Positions 1-10,285 of a stretch of 64,000 nt of DNA are shown in pieces. Position 1 is the first letter of the stretch; each line of letters starts with the position of its first letter. The stretch lies in assembly GCA_025504975.1 (NCBI GenBank), contig JANUWI010000003.1, positions 1,054,001 to 1,118,000 of the forward strand, written 5' to 3'. A program made the translations under genes and the position numbers. The DNA is from Plenodomus lindquistii (Eukaryota; Ascomycota; Dothideomycetes; Pleosporales; Leptosphaeriaceae). The notes beneath the pieces are model-generated. The model did not search any database. It had not been told where the DNA came from and worked only from the letters and a program-made list of their open reading frames with translations.

Positions 1-1436
1 TCCAGTGCAACATTGGCGTTCCTCCTTCTCCGCCCATGCCAGGCACCCAATGCTTGAACCTGAACATCACTGTTCCCGACATCACATCTGACAAGCTATT
101 GCCAGTTATGGTGTTTATCCATGGCGGAGGCTTCATCATGGGTGCAAACTACTGGCCTCAGTATGACCCAGCGCGTCTTCTCAAGCTCTCAGCTGAGCTT
201 GGCTCACCTGTCATTGCGGTCGACGTCAACTATCGTCTGGGTGTACTTGGCAGCCTGACAAGTGAAGAGTTAAGAGCAGCTGGGTATCCGGGGAACAACA
301 GTTTGAGAGATCAGCGATGTGCATTACAGTGGGTGAAGCAGCATATCGAAGGATTTGGTGGAGATGCCGAGGACGTTACGGCGTTTTTGGGGAGAGTGCT
401 GGTGCTAGTCAGTATTTCTCTTCATTCCAGAGTACAGTCTCTTAGACATGGCCAACTAGTAACAGTGGCGGTACTAGCTCATCTCACGTCTCCGGAGCCG
501 CTGTTTAAGCGTGCGATCTCCATGTCTGGAACACCACTCATGCTTAAGCCACTCTCTAAAGATGTTACCGAATCATCATATAATGCCATCATCAATGAGC
601 TCGGCCTTAAGGATCTCTCAGGTGAAGAGCGTGTTCAGCGTCTCCTCGCCATCACCCCCGATGAACTCGTCACCAAAATACCAATATCTACTCCATTAAC
701 ACCCTACCTCGACAACGACATCATCACTACAACACCGACCTTCTCCAGCCTTGCCAATGACCCACAGTCCCCCACCTGGTGCGAAGAGCTACTCATTGGA
801 TCCTGCCAACACGACGGAAATGTGTTCTTCTTCATGGGTCTCGCCGCTCGTAGTGTAAACATTGCTACCACAGTTCGCGCCTCTTTCCACGCCCACATGT
901 CTACCTCCGCAGCAGAAGCCGTTCTCCACATGTATGAAATTACGCCGTCAACGCCAGATACTGAAGCAATGGAGAAGACAATACAGCTGGGGACCGATAT
1001 CGCATACGTTCTTCCCGCTATAGCTTACGTAAAGGCCTTCCCTGGTAAAGCGTGGTTGTATAACTTCAACCAGGGAAATCCATGGAACGGCATGTTCAAG
1101 CGCAAGGCGACGCATATGCTGGATGCAGCGTTCTTGTTCCAGAATTTCAATGAAAAATTTGACGGCAGAGGAAAGCAAGTCGCAGAGAAATTGGCAAGTG
1201 ACTTTGTTGGATTTGCGAATGGAAAGGGAGTATCTTGGAGTCGGTATGTGGAAAATGAAAGGAGCGACCAGAGGCAAGTGAGGATCTATGGGTCATGTGA
1301 TCGATTCGAACAGGATCAAAAGGCTGTGACGGACGGAAGTGAAGGGCAGAACAGACTAATTGAGTTGAACGGTGCGGGGAAAGTGGATTTGGATGATCTG
1401 AGCAGAGCCTGGGATCTGTTTGTAGCTGGCAAGTAG
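1..1436 (+). CDS. Type-B carboxylesterase/lipase, 5' truncated by window, apparent frameshift
   Basis: Ester hydrolase of the cholinesterase-like type-B family. The frame is already open at base 3 and reads into CLNLNI, FIHGGGF (oxyanion region), NYRLG and FGGDAEDVT, so the true start lies left of the window. The nucleophile elbow GESAGA is present in the DNA at 389-406 but not in the frame of the preceding exon: the T-run 384-388 is two bases too long (or one too short). A 58-nt intron (408-465, GTCAGT...ACAG) then restores LAHLTSPEPLFKRA. The later part keeps a candidate acid region (SCQHDGN) and catalytic His (KRKATHML). Read straight through, the DNA is open but loses the active serine. 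It is either a sequencing error in a homopolymer or a dying gene. Family call is firm, functionality is not. Confidence 0.8.
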   Translation, partial: QCNIGVPPSPPMPGTQCLNLNITVPDITSDKLLPVMVFIHGGGFIMGANYWPQYDPARLLKLSAELGSPVIAVDVNYRLGVLGSLTSEELRAAGYPGNNSLRDQRCALQWVKQHIEGFGGDAEDVTAFLGRVLVLVSISLHSRVQSLRHGQLVTVAVLAHLTSPEPLFKRAISMSGTPLMLKPLSKDVTESSYNAIINELGLKDLSGEERVQRLLAITPDELVTKIPISTPLTPYLDNDIITTTPTFSSLANDPQSPTWCEELLIGSCQHDGNVFFFMGLAARSVNIATTVRASFHAHMSTSAAEAVLHMYEITPSTPDTEAMEKTIQLGTDIAYVLPAIAYVKAFPGKAWLYNFNQGNPWNGMFKRKATHMLDAAFLFQNFNEKFDGRGKQVAEKLASDFVGFANGKGVSWSRYVENERSDQRQVRIYGSCDRFEQDQKAVTDGSEGQNRLIELNGAGKVDLDDLSRAWDLFVAGK

Positions 1437-2066
1437 AGCTATCACAACCGACTCGACTAGCTGATATCGAGCAGCTCACGTAGAATGTACATGGTAAACC
1501 TAGGCTAATTCACTCTTGAGAGATGTCTAAGCAAGAACGCGACACACAGCCGGAACAGCAGTTCCGATTGATTCCGGGTCAGGCAGTCTCTCCCAGTTTC
1601 GTGCTTACTACGCAACAACCATTTACCAAGAATTGAGTAAACACACGGCATCCAACCATTGTGATTATATTGGCAATTCTCGCTGATATCTGCCAGGTGC
1701 ATTCTTGATGCATCGTGCGCACGCATCCTGTACCCACATCCTTCACCCCCGCACGCTGGAAACGGCATAGCGCGCTGCGGGGTAAGTCAAGCCCTCCACA
1801 ACTCTTGGCATGTGGGGTCTCTACTTCTCCTCTTCAAACCGCACAGGAGCACGTGTAGAATGGGTAAGTAGCAAAACGGCATGCATGAGCGGTCATGTCG
1901 GCTTGTAAGGTCCGCTTGTACGCGACATCCTTGTCCCGTGTTTCTTCTATTGCTTCCATATCAGATACATGAATAGAAACCACAAAAATTCTCTGTAAAA
2001 GGCTCCGCTCCATCAACCTTTCTACACAATCGTGATATGCGATAACCCCATACGCGCAATTCAATA
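1437..2066. other. Intergenic, esterase to SDR
   Basis: About 630 bases with no supported gene. The last part is the presumed promoter of the SDR. Short open frames here lack coding character. Confidence 0.6.
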
Positions 2067-2992
2067 ATGTCCAAACCCGTAGCCATAATCACAGGCGCCG
2101 GCTCTGGCATAGGCGAAGCCGTAGCAACGCACCTGCACAACAAGGGCTACAAAGTCGTCATCGCCGATATGAATTCCAGTTCTGGCGAACGCGTCGCGTC
2201 CACCCTCGGTCCAGACGCGCTTTTCATTCAAACTGATGTGTCTTCCTACGCCTCGCAAGCGCGCATGTTCAAACAGGCTTATGAATGGGGCAGCAACAGA
2301 CTGGATTTCTGTCACGCCAATGCGGGTATTGACGATCGACAGAACATCTTCGAGGCAAAGGAGAAGGAGGAGTTGGATGAAGATGGGCTATTGAAGAAAC
2401 TAAACACCAAGACGTTGGAGGTTAATCTCGAAGCGGTGGTACAGGGACTATGGCTGTTCAAGTACTATGTTAGACGGAGTCAAGGTGAGGGGAGCGGAAA
2501 AGGGAAGTTCGTTGCTACGAGTAGTTCAGCGGGGCTGTAGTATGTTCTCTACCCTCCATTGCACCAAATTCACCGTAAGATGCCATTGCTGATAGAGAGA
2601 TCAAAAGCCACATGTCCCAATGTCCTCAATATACCACCTCTAAATACGGCGTCATAGGCCTGATCCGCTCCTCGGGTCCAACCTTCCTCAGAGAAAACAT
2701 CACCGTAAACGCCATCTGCCCAGCTTTCATCCCTACGAATCTTTGTCCACCGGAAGTCCTCAAGCGCTGGCCAAAAGAGCACATCACGCCGCTGTCGACG
2801 GTGAATAAGGCGATTGATGCGTTTTTGGCAGATGATGGGATGAGTGGCCAGGTTGTCGAATTGAGCCAGGAGGAGATTTACTTTAGGAAACAGCACGACT
2901 GGGTGAATGAGAGCCAGAAGTGGATTGGAGAGGAGAGTGATAAAATTTGGAATGTTGGGTATGCTGAGCCGCCAAAGAGAAACGGGTATTAG
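2067..2992 (+). CDS. Short-chain dehydrogenase/reductase (SDR)
   Basis: NAD(P)-dependent oxidoreductase with the classical SDR plan, resembling 15-hydroxyprostaglandin-dehydrogenase-like fungal enzymes. Exons 2067-2539 and 2608-2992 (intron 68 nt, GTATGT...AAAAG) give 285 aa. Residues 9-16 are TGAGSGIG (cofactor binding); HANAG is the NAG motif; SSSAGL is followed across the splice by YTTSK, the YxxxK catalytic pair. The donor at 2540 was preferred over GTAGTA at 2537 because it yields SSAGLY, as is usual in the family. Substrate cannot be told. It lies head to tail after the esterase and convergent to the P450, in a group of oxidising and hydrolytic enzymes. Confidence 0.85.
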
Positions 2993-3157
2993 AGTAACAA
3001 GCATGATATGGTACTTTGAAAGCATCCTTGACTCAAACTTGAATGTATGTGGTCTTGAGGTCTCCCTGACGAAAAGGACTCGCTTTTCATAGTGTGCCTT
3101 TCGTGGTCGAAGATTGCTAACTTTTGTGACCAAGAGTGTATATATACAAAAACAGTG

Positions 3158-4909
3158 TTACAACATGCTCTCCCAATTCCTGTCTGCATCCGTTCCCGCC
3201 TTCATCATAATCTCTGCATGTTTCGCTGACCTAGGTGTAATATCACACTCAAATGGCTCCGCTACGCTGAAAAAACCCGGCATCATCCTATCCGTAACCT
3301 TTACCTCTTTTCCATTCTTATCAACCTTCTTTCTGAGATTGAAGCCCCACAGCACACGCGATACATTGATGAACAGCGACCGCTCCGCAACATGGACACC
3401 AGGACATGCACGCCTGCCCGCTCCGTACGAGAAATGATCCCGTTCCCGTGGATCAGCGGTGTTCATGTAATACGCTGCGGACGCTGTGTGTTCGATATAT
3501 CTCTGCGGCTCGAACGCTGTCGGATTCTCCCATAGACTCTCATCGTAGTGAATCGCCCACCAATTCAAAACCACGACGGCTCCTTTTGGAATGAAATAGC
3601 CTTCATACCAGTCGTCTTCGCTGGTAGCGTGTTCCATCCCCATCTTATTGACCGGTCGCCAGCGCAGGACCTCTTTAATCAACGCGCGGACATAGGGCAA
3701 GTCCTCCTCATCTTCCCACGCTGGTAGGCGGTCACTCCCAACCACCCTATCCAATTCCTCCTGCGCCCTTCTCTGCGCCTCAGGAAACAAAACCATACAC
3801 AACGTGAAATTGTTCAACGTCGTGCCAGTCGTCTCACTGCCCGCCTCAATCAGACCGCCACATGTGTACGCCGCAGCTAAATCATCAATTCCGGATTTTG
3901 CAGGGTCATTGAGGTAGAACGTCTTTGTGAAGCAGTCACGTGCTGTACCCGCGTCCGTCTCGCGTTTGAGTTTGTTCCAGAGATCGAGATAGACGGTGGA
4001 ATCTTGAGCGAAGATTTTTTGGCCATGAGTGCGCCAATTGCCGAGGAGGGCTTGGGGTAGAGAGGACAGAAAGGGGAAAGATTGGATCGCGTAGGCGCCA
4101 GGAGCTCTGTGTTCGCTGTCAGATACTGCTGTCATCGAAGTGCTGTGGATGAGAGAGAGGCGTACGTCATCTCGGTAAACCTCTCCAGAACACCGTAGAT
4201 ACGCTTGATGAGCGGATCGTCCCAGCTCGGAATTCGGTACCCGTATGTCACCAACATGATCACACTTGCGGAATATCTTCGATTGATTGACATAAACTCA
4301 TTCGGATTCTCCAACAGTTGCTTTAATAGAACCTTACTTTCGAAGTCCTGAATGGGCTGATACTTCACGCTCGCGCTCAGATTCAATAGCGTATGGCTGT
4401 GCTTTCGGATACTTCGCCATCGCGGTCCATATGGCATGAATAATTGCCTCCGCCCAGCACTAGCGACATCTTGCGCTAGTGGTGATGGAGCACGAGAAGA
4501 GTAGATAGAGGATCGTTTGTCCATGAGGTCCTTTACGGCGGTGGGAGAGGAAAGCCATATGTAATCTGTGCCGCCGAGTTGGGTGTAAAAAACATCACCG
4601 AATTGCTTGTGCCACGCGATCACTTTGTGACGCTGGGTCTCTGTGTCGGCAAATTCTAAGAGATTCCCTACAAAAGGAAGACCTTTTGGTCCAGGGGGTA
4701 GCTTGCGGCGGCGCGGATCCTGTGGGTGTGGTCTCAGTGATGGTTTTTTTTTGCTAGAGAGAACGATTGATTGATACCTTGAGAGCATTGGGCACGATAT
4801 AGAAGTAAGCTGCAAAGAGTAGAAAGACAGGGATAGAGATGAGAAGTGAAATCTTCAAGAGTATGTTGCCTGAGGTAAGGAGATGTCTTAAGACGTCCAA
4901 GGCTGCCAT
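3158..4909 (-). CDS. Cytochrome P450 monooxygenase
   Basis: Haem-thiolate monooxygenase, membrane-anchored, with three exons (4778-4909, 4166-4719, 3158-4106; introns 58 and 59 nt) giving 544 aa. The first exon supplies the N-terminal anchor (hydrophobic stretch about residues 17-40). Exon 2 opens with the proline-rich hinge KLPPGPKGLPFVGN. Exon 3 has the I-helix AGSETT, the K-helix KEVLRWRP (ExxR) and the haem loop FSYGAGRRACPG with the cysteine ligand. Splice phases agree at both joins; the second join reads FTEMT-APGAY. The class is fungal E-group I, similar in style to CYPs of secondary metabolism or xenobiotic oxidation; the subfamily is not assigned. Confidence 0.92.
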
Positions 4910-5045
4910 TGTGTGTTTGTATGAAAAGCGTCTACCGGAAAGTCTCACGCTTCAGTGGTCATTCGAATTATATCTACTTTGGTACATAGTAAGTGGGATT
5001 CAAGAGTGCGCTAGCAGAGCGTCGCCCGCGGGAATCCGCGATATA

Positions 5046-5724
5046 CCGAGGAGGGACGTGTGATGCAAGTAGACGCGTAATGCGAGTAGACGTGTAATAC
5101 AATTAATTTTTACTATAACTGTAGTTTACTATCTATTTCTACAGCTATAGTAAAATAAAACCCTAAGTATATGTATATAATAGAACTTACTTATAGAAAT
5201 TAAATCTATAGTATTAAAAGATTTTTTTTCTAGAATATACTTTATAGATCTAGATACCTACTTATTTAAAAAAAGAACTTTAATAGTTTAATCTTTCTAT
5301 TATTATATATTATTATATACTATAGATATTAAAATTAGATTATAAAATGAAATTAATATTTATATAACTACTATATACTATATTAATACTATAGTTTTAT
5401 AAAAAATAAGCGTTTTTAATAAAAAAAATAGAGTAATTTATATTATAACTATAAAAACCTAAGTATAACTATATAAACATTATAGTATCTAATGTTTTAA
5501 ACTTTAATAAAGTATAGATTAATATATAACTATTATTTTATATATTTTACTTTATATATTCTATAAATTAATAATTATATAATATTTAAATAAACAGTTT
5601 TTATTATGTAATTAAGTATACCTTTAACCTTCTCTATTACAGCTTTAGAAATAGGTAGTGAACTAGGAGTTTAGTAAATTTCAATTGCATTACGCGTCAC
5701 CTTGCATTACACGTCTCTCCTCAG
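5046..5724. mobile_element. MITE-like AT-rich element with TIRs, TA target duplication
   Basis: A 679-base element flanked on both sides by TA (5044-5045 and 5725-5726), as for Tc1/mariner-type insertion. The ends are inverted copies: left CCGAGGAGGGACGTGTGATG against right (reverse complement) CTGAGGAGAGACGTGTAATG. Differences are C/T or G/A transitions. Inside the left end a 17-base unit GACGYGTRATGCRAGTA is repeated three times (5055-5071, 5072-5088, 5089-5105); the right end has two inverted copies (5682-5698, 5699-5715). The core, about 5106-5680, is extremely A+T rich and has no coding frame. I read it as a non-autonomous DNA transposon worn down by RIP. Confidence 0.75.
5055..5105 (+). 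repeat. Three 17-bp subterminal tandem repeats
   Basis: Three adjacent copies of GACGYGTRATGCRAGTA at the left end of the 5046-5724 element; two inverted partners sit at 5682-5715. They may be transposase binding sites; that role is inferred. Confidence 0.75.
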
Positions 5725-5926
5725 TAGCTGGGATAATAAGCCCCCTCACGGCTTCCCCACATCATAAAATATGCCCCACACTGATCTCCAACACATCGTC
5801 CGTCTTCAAGAACTGTGCTTTGATTTGACTTACCAATCAGTGCGCAGGGGCAGACTTCAAATGTAGTCCCTAGATATGGTGATTCTCTGACATGACCTTC
5901 ACTCCTTGTGTAACATATCAACGATC

Positions 5927-6784
5927 ATGCCATTGACACGCGATAGTGAAGGCCATACCTATGTCGTACATTCGAACGGACAGCGCTCCCATTATATCTT
6001 GGATGACTTCACCGATCCTTGGAGAAATTCAGAGACGATCTTGATTCAGCACGGTTTCGGTCGACATGCGGCATTCTGGTACAACTGGATTCCCGTTCTG
6101 GCAGGGCGATATCGCGTAATTCGACGGGATCTTAGAGGCCATGGCCGCTCCTCGTATGCTAGCCCAAAGGAGAAGGAAAGCTATACTTATGATGTCGATA
6201 CGATATTAGAAGAGATTGCAGACACTCTGGACCAACTTGCAATCGAGAAGGTGCACTTCCTTGGAGAATCGACAAGCGGTATGTTGGGCGAGATCTTCGC
6301 AGTCCGACATCCAGAGAGGATACACAGTCTGACTATATGCTCATCGCCGACATATCTACCGTCTGCTGCATTGAAGCTGTTTGCCTTCGACAAGGAAGAT
6401 TGGCCTGCAGCTTGTAGAGAACTTGGTGCGCGGGGATGGGCGGAAGCATTGTCGCGGATTCCAGGTACAATTCCAATTTCCGATCCGTCATACCTCCCGT
6501 GGTATCTAGAGCAGGTTGCGATCAGCAACGGCGAAGGACTCGCTCAGTATGCGGAATTCTTGTCAAGGCTTGACGCGCGGCCATACCTGGAGCAGATCAA
6601 TGTGCCGACACTGATTCTGGCTCCGACGCAGAGTGCTGCGGTTGCTGCCGATGAGATGAAGTATTTAGCAGAGGCCGTGAAGGGCAGTAGGTTGGAATTT
6701 GTGGAGGGAGGCGGCCACGAGATATACGTTACAAGGGCAACAGCATGCCAAGCGACGTTCCTCGCGTTCTTGGAATCGCTGTAG
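5927..6784 (+). CDS. Alpha/beta hydrolase (enol-lactonase-like)
   Basis: Single-exon, 285-aa, probably cytosolic alpha/beta-hydrolase. The frame is open from 5906, but the ATG at 5927 gives the usual short N-terminus before the first strand. QHGFGRH is the oxyanion HG motif, DLRGHGRS follows as in this fold, GESTSG carries the nucleophile serine, and GGGHEIYV near the end carries the catalytic histidine. The layout matches 3-oxoadipate enol-lactonase and haloperoxidase-like enzymes. Neighbours are a P450 and two carboxylesterases, so a role in breaking down an aromatic or ester compound is possible, but the substrate is unknown. Confidence 0.85.
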   Translation: MPLTRDSEGHTYVVHSNGQRSHYILDDFTDPWRNSETILIQHGFGRHAAFWYNWIPVLAGRYRVIRRDLRGHGRSSYASPKEKESYTYDVDTILEEIADTLDQLAIEKVHFLGESTSGMLGEIFAVRHPERIHSLTICSSPTYLPSAALKLFAFDKEDWPAACRELGARGWAEALSRIPGTIPISDPSYLPWYLEQVAISNGEGLAQYAEFLSRLDARPYLEQINVPTLILAPTQSAAVAADEMKYLAEAVKGSRLEFVEGGGHEIYVTRATACQATFLAFLESL

Positions 6785-7307
6785 CTATGAGAGGTTGATT
6801 GTTGGTGCCACCAGATCGGCATCCATATTGCTGACCAGACATATCGTAATAAGATGATATGCATATGACCAGAGACGCGTGCCATTTGCTCATCACTGCA
6901 GTCCATAGTATTCTTATGATTGCAGTCAATATTGAGAATATTCGGCTTAGATCATGCTTCGTCGTTGAGGCGTTGTTCGACGTAAGCTTTCTCAGCCGAT
7001 GTCATTGCGCTTTCAACTCATAAGCGTATGAGCCAAACACCAACTCGTTACGATGAGGGACCGTCCTGACAGGAACCGGGTCGTCAAGAGTCCGCACGGC
7101 CCGACATGTTCGGCGGGTGCGACTGTGCTCGTCATCGGATACTCATTTGCGCGAGGGTGGCGGTGTGGGTACTGAAGCTGAAGCGGTCCGCGGTTGTTGG
7201 TATCATGCACAGCAAACATGGTACGCATTGGCCGCCACGGATTTTCATCACTCGCGAATTCTTGCCGGCCATTTGAAAAGTAGAGTATAGCCCGCAAGTT
7301 TGGTGTA
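6785..7307. other. Intergenic before MITE 2
   Basis: About 520 bases. No frame with coding character was found; short open frames look random. Confidence 0.5.
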
Positions 7308-7481
7308 CCGTATAGATTGGTGAGTATTGCTCGAGCTAGAAAAAGGGCGGAATAGAGATGAGCCAGTCGCGATTGAGGAAAACGTCGAGCGATGGGAGCT
7401 ACCGCGAAATCTAAATCAATTATTCGTTGCAAGGCTTATCGGCCCTTTTCCAACTCAAGCAATACTCACCAATTTATACGG
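7308..7481. mobile_element. Short MITE with about 38-bp TIRs and TA duplication
   Basis: A 174-base element between TA dinucleotides (7306-7307 and 7482-7483). The left end CCGTATAGATTGGTGAG continues for about 38 bases and matches the reverse complement of the right end (7481 down to about 7443). The four clear differences are all transitions (G/A, C/T, C/T, A/G). The middle of about 95 bases is non-coding. It starts with CC after TA like the 5046-5724 element, but the terminal sequence differs, so it is a separate family. Confidence 0.75.
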
Positions 7482-7483
7482 TA

Positions 7484-8146
7484 CGCAATCAATCAGACAG
7501 CTCTCCTACGCGAGGAGCCTCGGCGTTCAGCCTGTAGCTGACAGGTAAGATGGCGGGGAAGGACCCTGCCACCATGTGCATTACGCGCAACCGAGATGGC
7601 CGTTCCGTCACCTACTCACCCTAAGTTAGCACATCTCGTCGGAGTAACCAACCACATTGTGTTAGTCGTGATCAGCTCTGCACAAAGAAGCCTCCCGTCT
7701 TGAGCGACAAAGTCCTCGCAAGCGTCTGGCCGTTCATATCAGCCACGTATTTCCCACGTCCAACAGCGGCCCGCGCGGACAAATCGCGCAGAGCTTTAGT
7801 CGGGTTTTTAGTCGCATGACGCAAGCACGCACTCGTCTTGGTCCATCGCTTACCGCACGTTCGGATGACCTGCGCTAGGAATAGGTCTTGGAACACTTTT
7901 TCCTGACTATGATGGCTGGCTACGCTGGGGCTATGCCCACCAAAGGTAGTCCCTCTCCCGGCGTCAGTGGACAAGGTACATTGGACTTCTACATTAAAAA
8001 GCACGACCCCGTACTTGGCGGGTGGGAGTCCTTCCTCATTTCCTTGATGAATCCTTCAGCGTAAATCACTTGGCCTGTACGCCCGAGTAAAAGGTCGAGA
8101 AGGAAGCTCTGAATCCTTTACCGATCCTTCCGCCCTATCGTTCAGG
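7484..8146. other. Intergenic, MITE 2 to secreted esterase
   Basis: About 660 bases. A 110-codon open frame on the minus strand (7672-8004) is not recognised and lacks a splice or family context. The last 100 bases are the presumed promoter of the esterase at 8147. Confidence 0.45.
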
Positions 8147-9965
8147 ATGATGAAGCTTTTCGCAGCAGCAGCCCTTCTGGGAGCTTCGTGGGCCCAAAAC
8201 TCGTCGCTACCAGAAGTCGATCTTGGATATGAGATCTACAGAGCTGCTGGGTTTAATGTTTGTTCTCCTTCACAAGATCTGGTATCTCGCAGCTAACTCA
8301 ATTGCAGAGCACCGGCAACTTCTATAGTAAGCTGTCTCACATGACGCTCATAAGAGACCATTGCTGATGTCAATCTCCTTACTATAGACTTTAGTAACAT
8401 TCGTTACGCCGCACCTCCAATTGGTGACTTGCGATTTGCTCCTCCACAAGCCCCGGCGAAAAATCGGTCAGCCGTTAACAACGGCGACATCTCAAGGTAA
8501 ATATGTATTTCATCAAACACAAGATTACTCGGCTGACACGTGCAGAATTTGCCCTCAGGCTAGTCCCGCATGGGGTCAGGCATCCACACAATTCCTGGGA
8601 GCGGTGTTGCTCGGTCTCCCCATACCAAACATCACATACGTAGCTCCCGGAGCCAATTCGAGCAGTCCCATTCCAGCCCGGGACCCTCGCGAATCTGAGG
8701 ACTGTTTGTTTCTGGATGTTTTCGTGCCTCAGGATGTACTTAGCAAAGCCGGAAAAGGTTACGGTGCCCCGGTCTTGGTCTGGATCTACGGTGGTGGATA
8801 CACAAATGGCAACAAGAACCAAAACCCGGCAGGACTGATTGCCGCCTCCGGCAATTCGTCAAACGGCGACATTATATACGTCTCGCTCAACTACAGACTC
8901 GGCGCTCTTGGATTCTCTTCTGGTCCGACATTCAATGCTGAGGGCGGCACCAGCAACCTTGGCCTTTATGATCAGCGATTCGCTCTGCAATGGATACAAG
9001 ACCATATCCACCTCTTTGGAGGAGACAAAAATCGTGTGACTGTTGTAGGCGAGAGCGCTGGTGGCGGTAGCATCATGCATCAGATCACTGCGTACGGTGG
9101 CACAAAGGGCAAGGCACCATTCCAGCAGGCTGTGCCACAATCACCCGGCTTCGCTGCTGTTCAATCGGTCGTCCAACAGGAGGATACTTTCCAGAAGTAC
9201 CTGGAGCTAACAAACACCTCGTCCCTTGCTGAGCTTCGCGCCCTCTCGTCTGAAGAGCTCATCATTGCCAACGCGCAGCAAATTGCTTATGACGCTGCCT
9301 GGGGAACTTACGTGTACGGACCTGTGGTAGATGGTAACTTTGCCCCTCAACTTCCTGGACAACTCCTTGCGCAAGGCCGATTTGATAAGGACGTACGTGT
9401 CCTTGTCGGACACAACAGTGCGGAAGGCACATACTTTACGCCTCCTTCGGTCCGATCTGATGCAACTCTTCTCACTCAGCTCAGATCTGCTTATCCGTAT
9501 GCTCCCCAGAAGTCTCTGGATTACATCATCAACACGTTGTACCCAGCTGTCTTCGATGGATCCTATCCTTATACTACCGAATATCAAAGGGGCAGTCTGA
9601 TCATCGCGGAGGGGGTATTCACTTGCAACACGAATTACCTGTCGACCGCATATAAGAACCAGACTTATTCATACCTGTTCGCTGTTCCTCCTGGGTTCCA
9701 CGGTCAGGACGTTGCGTACACCTACTATGATGGTGGAGCTCTCGCACCGCCACTGGGCGTCACCAACCGCACGGTTGCGATTGCGTTGCAAGACTTCATT
9801 GCGAGTTTTGCAGAGACGGGTGCGCCCGAGGCTGATGGCATCCCGCAATTCAACATGTATGGCGAGGATGCCGGCGTACTCAAGCTGAACATTACGGGCA
9901 TCGAGGAGGTACGTGACAGCAATGCCAATGCCAGGTGTGCATGGTGGCAGAAGGGCTTGTACTAG
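8147..9965 (+). CDS. Secreted type-B carboxylesterase
   Basis: Extracellular ester hydrolase of 552 aa. Exons: 8147-8257, 8308-8326, 8388-8496 and 8546-9965. The N-terminus MMKLFAAAALLGASWA is a signal peptide. The second exon is only 19 nt (STGNFY), joined to NFSNIRYAAPPIGDLRFAPP, the standard type-B opening. Exon 4 carries SEDCLFLDVF, VWIYGGGY (oxyanion), NYRLGALGF, FGGDKNRVTVVGESAGGGS (nucleophile Ser) and GHNSAEGTYF (acid region). All four exons join in phase. Unlike the edge esterase, this copy looks intact. It could act on plant or fungal esters or in detoxification. Confidence 0.93.
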
Positions 9966-10285
9966 AGCCAAGGAATCTCGAAAAGCACATAGTGGCCAGT
10001 ATAGTAATCGTAACGGAGAGATACGCAAATCACTGTGTGGATCGTGGACATCGCGATGGCTCATGCTTCGAGCTTAGGCGTTCGCTAGTCCGCGTGTTGG
10101 CTGATCATAGCTACGTCATCGCACTGCATCACACACGAAAGCCCAGACTACTCTTCGTTCCTTAAAGCTCCCTTCTGCAACTTCAGCTAACATCATCTTC
10201 ACGAACTCCCTCCCAACTGTCCATCACACGCAATCCATCAATTCACCCCCACCTCAACACCACACTCCCCACCCAAATCATCACC
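9966..10285. other. Intergenic, esterase to LEA-like gene
   Basis: 320 bases. The last part is CT- and CA-rich pyrimidine tract leading to the ATG at 10286, as in many fungal promoters. No gene seen. Confidence 0.5.

Noticed and set aside
7672..8004. 110-codon minus-strand open frame
   Set aside because: Low-complexity, no recognised domain, no splice context; treated as chance.
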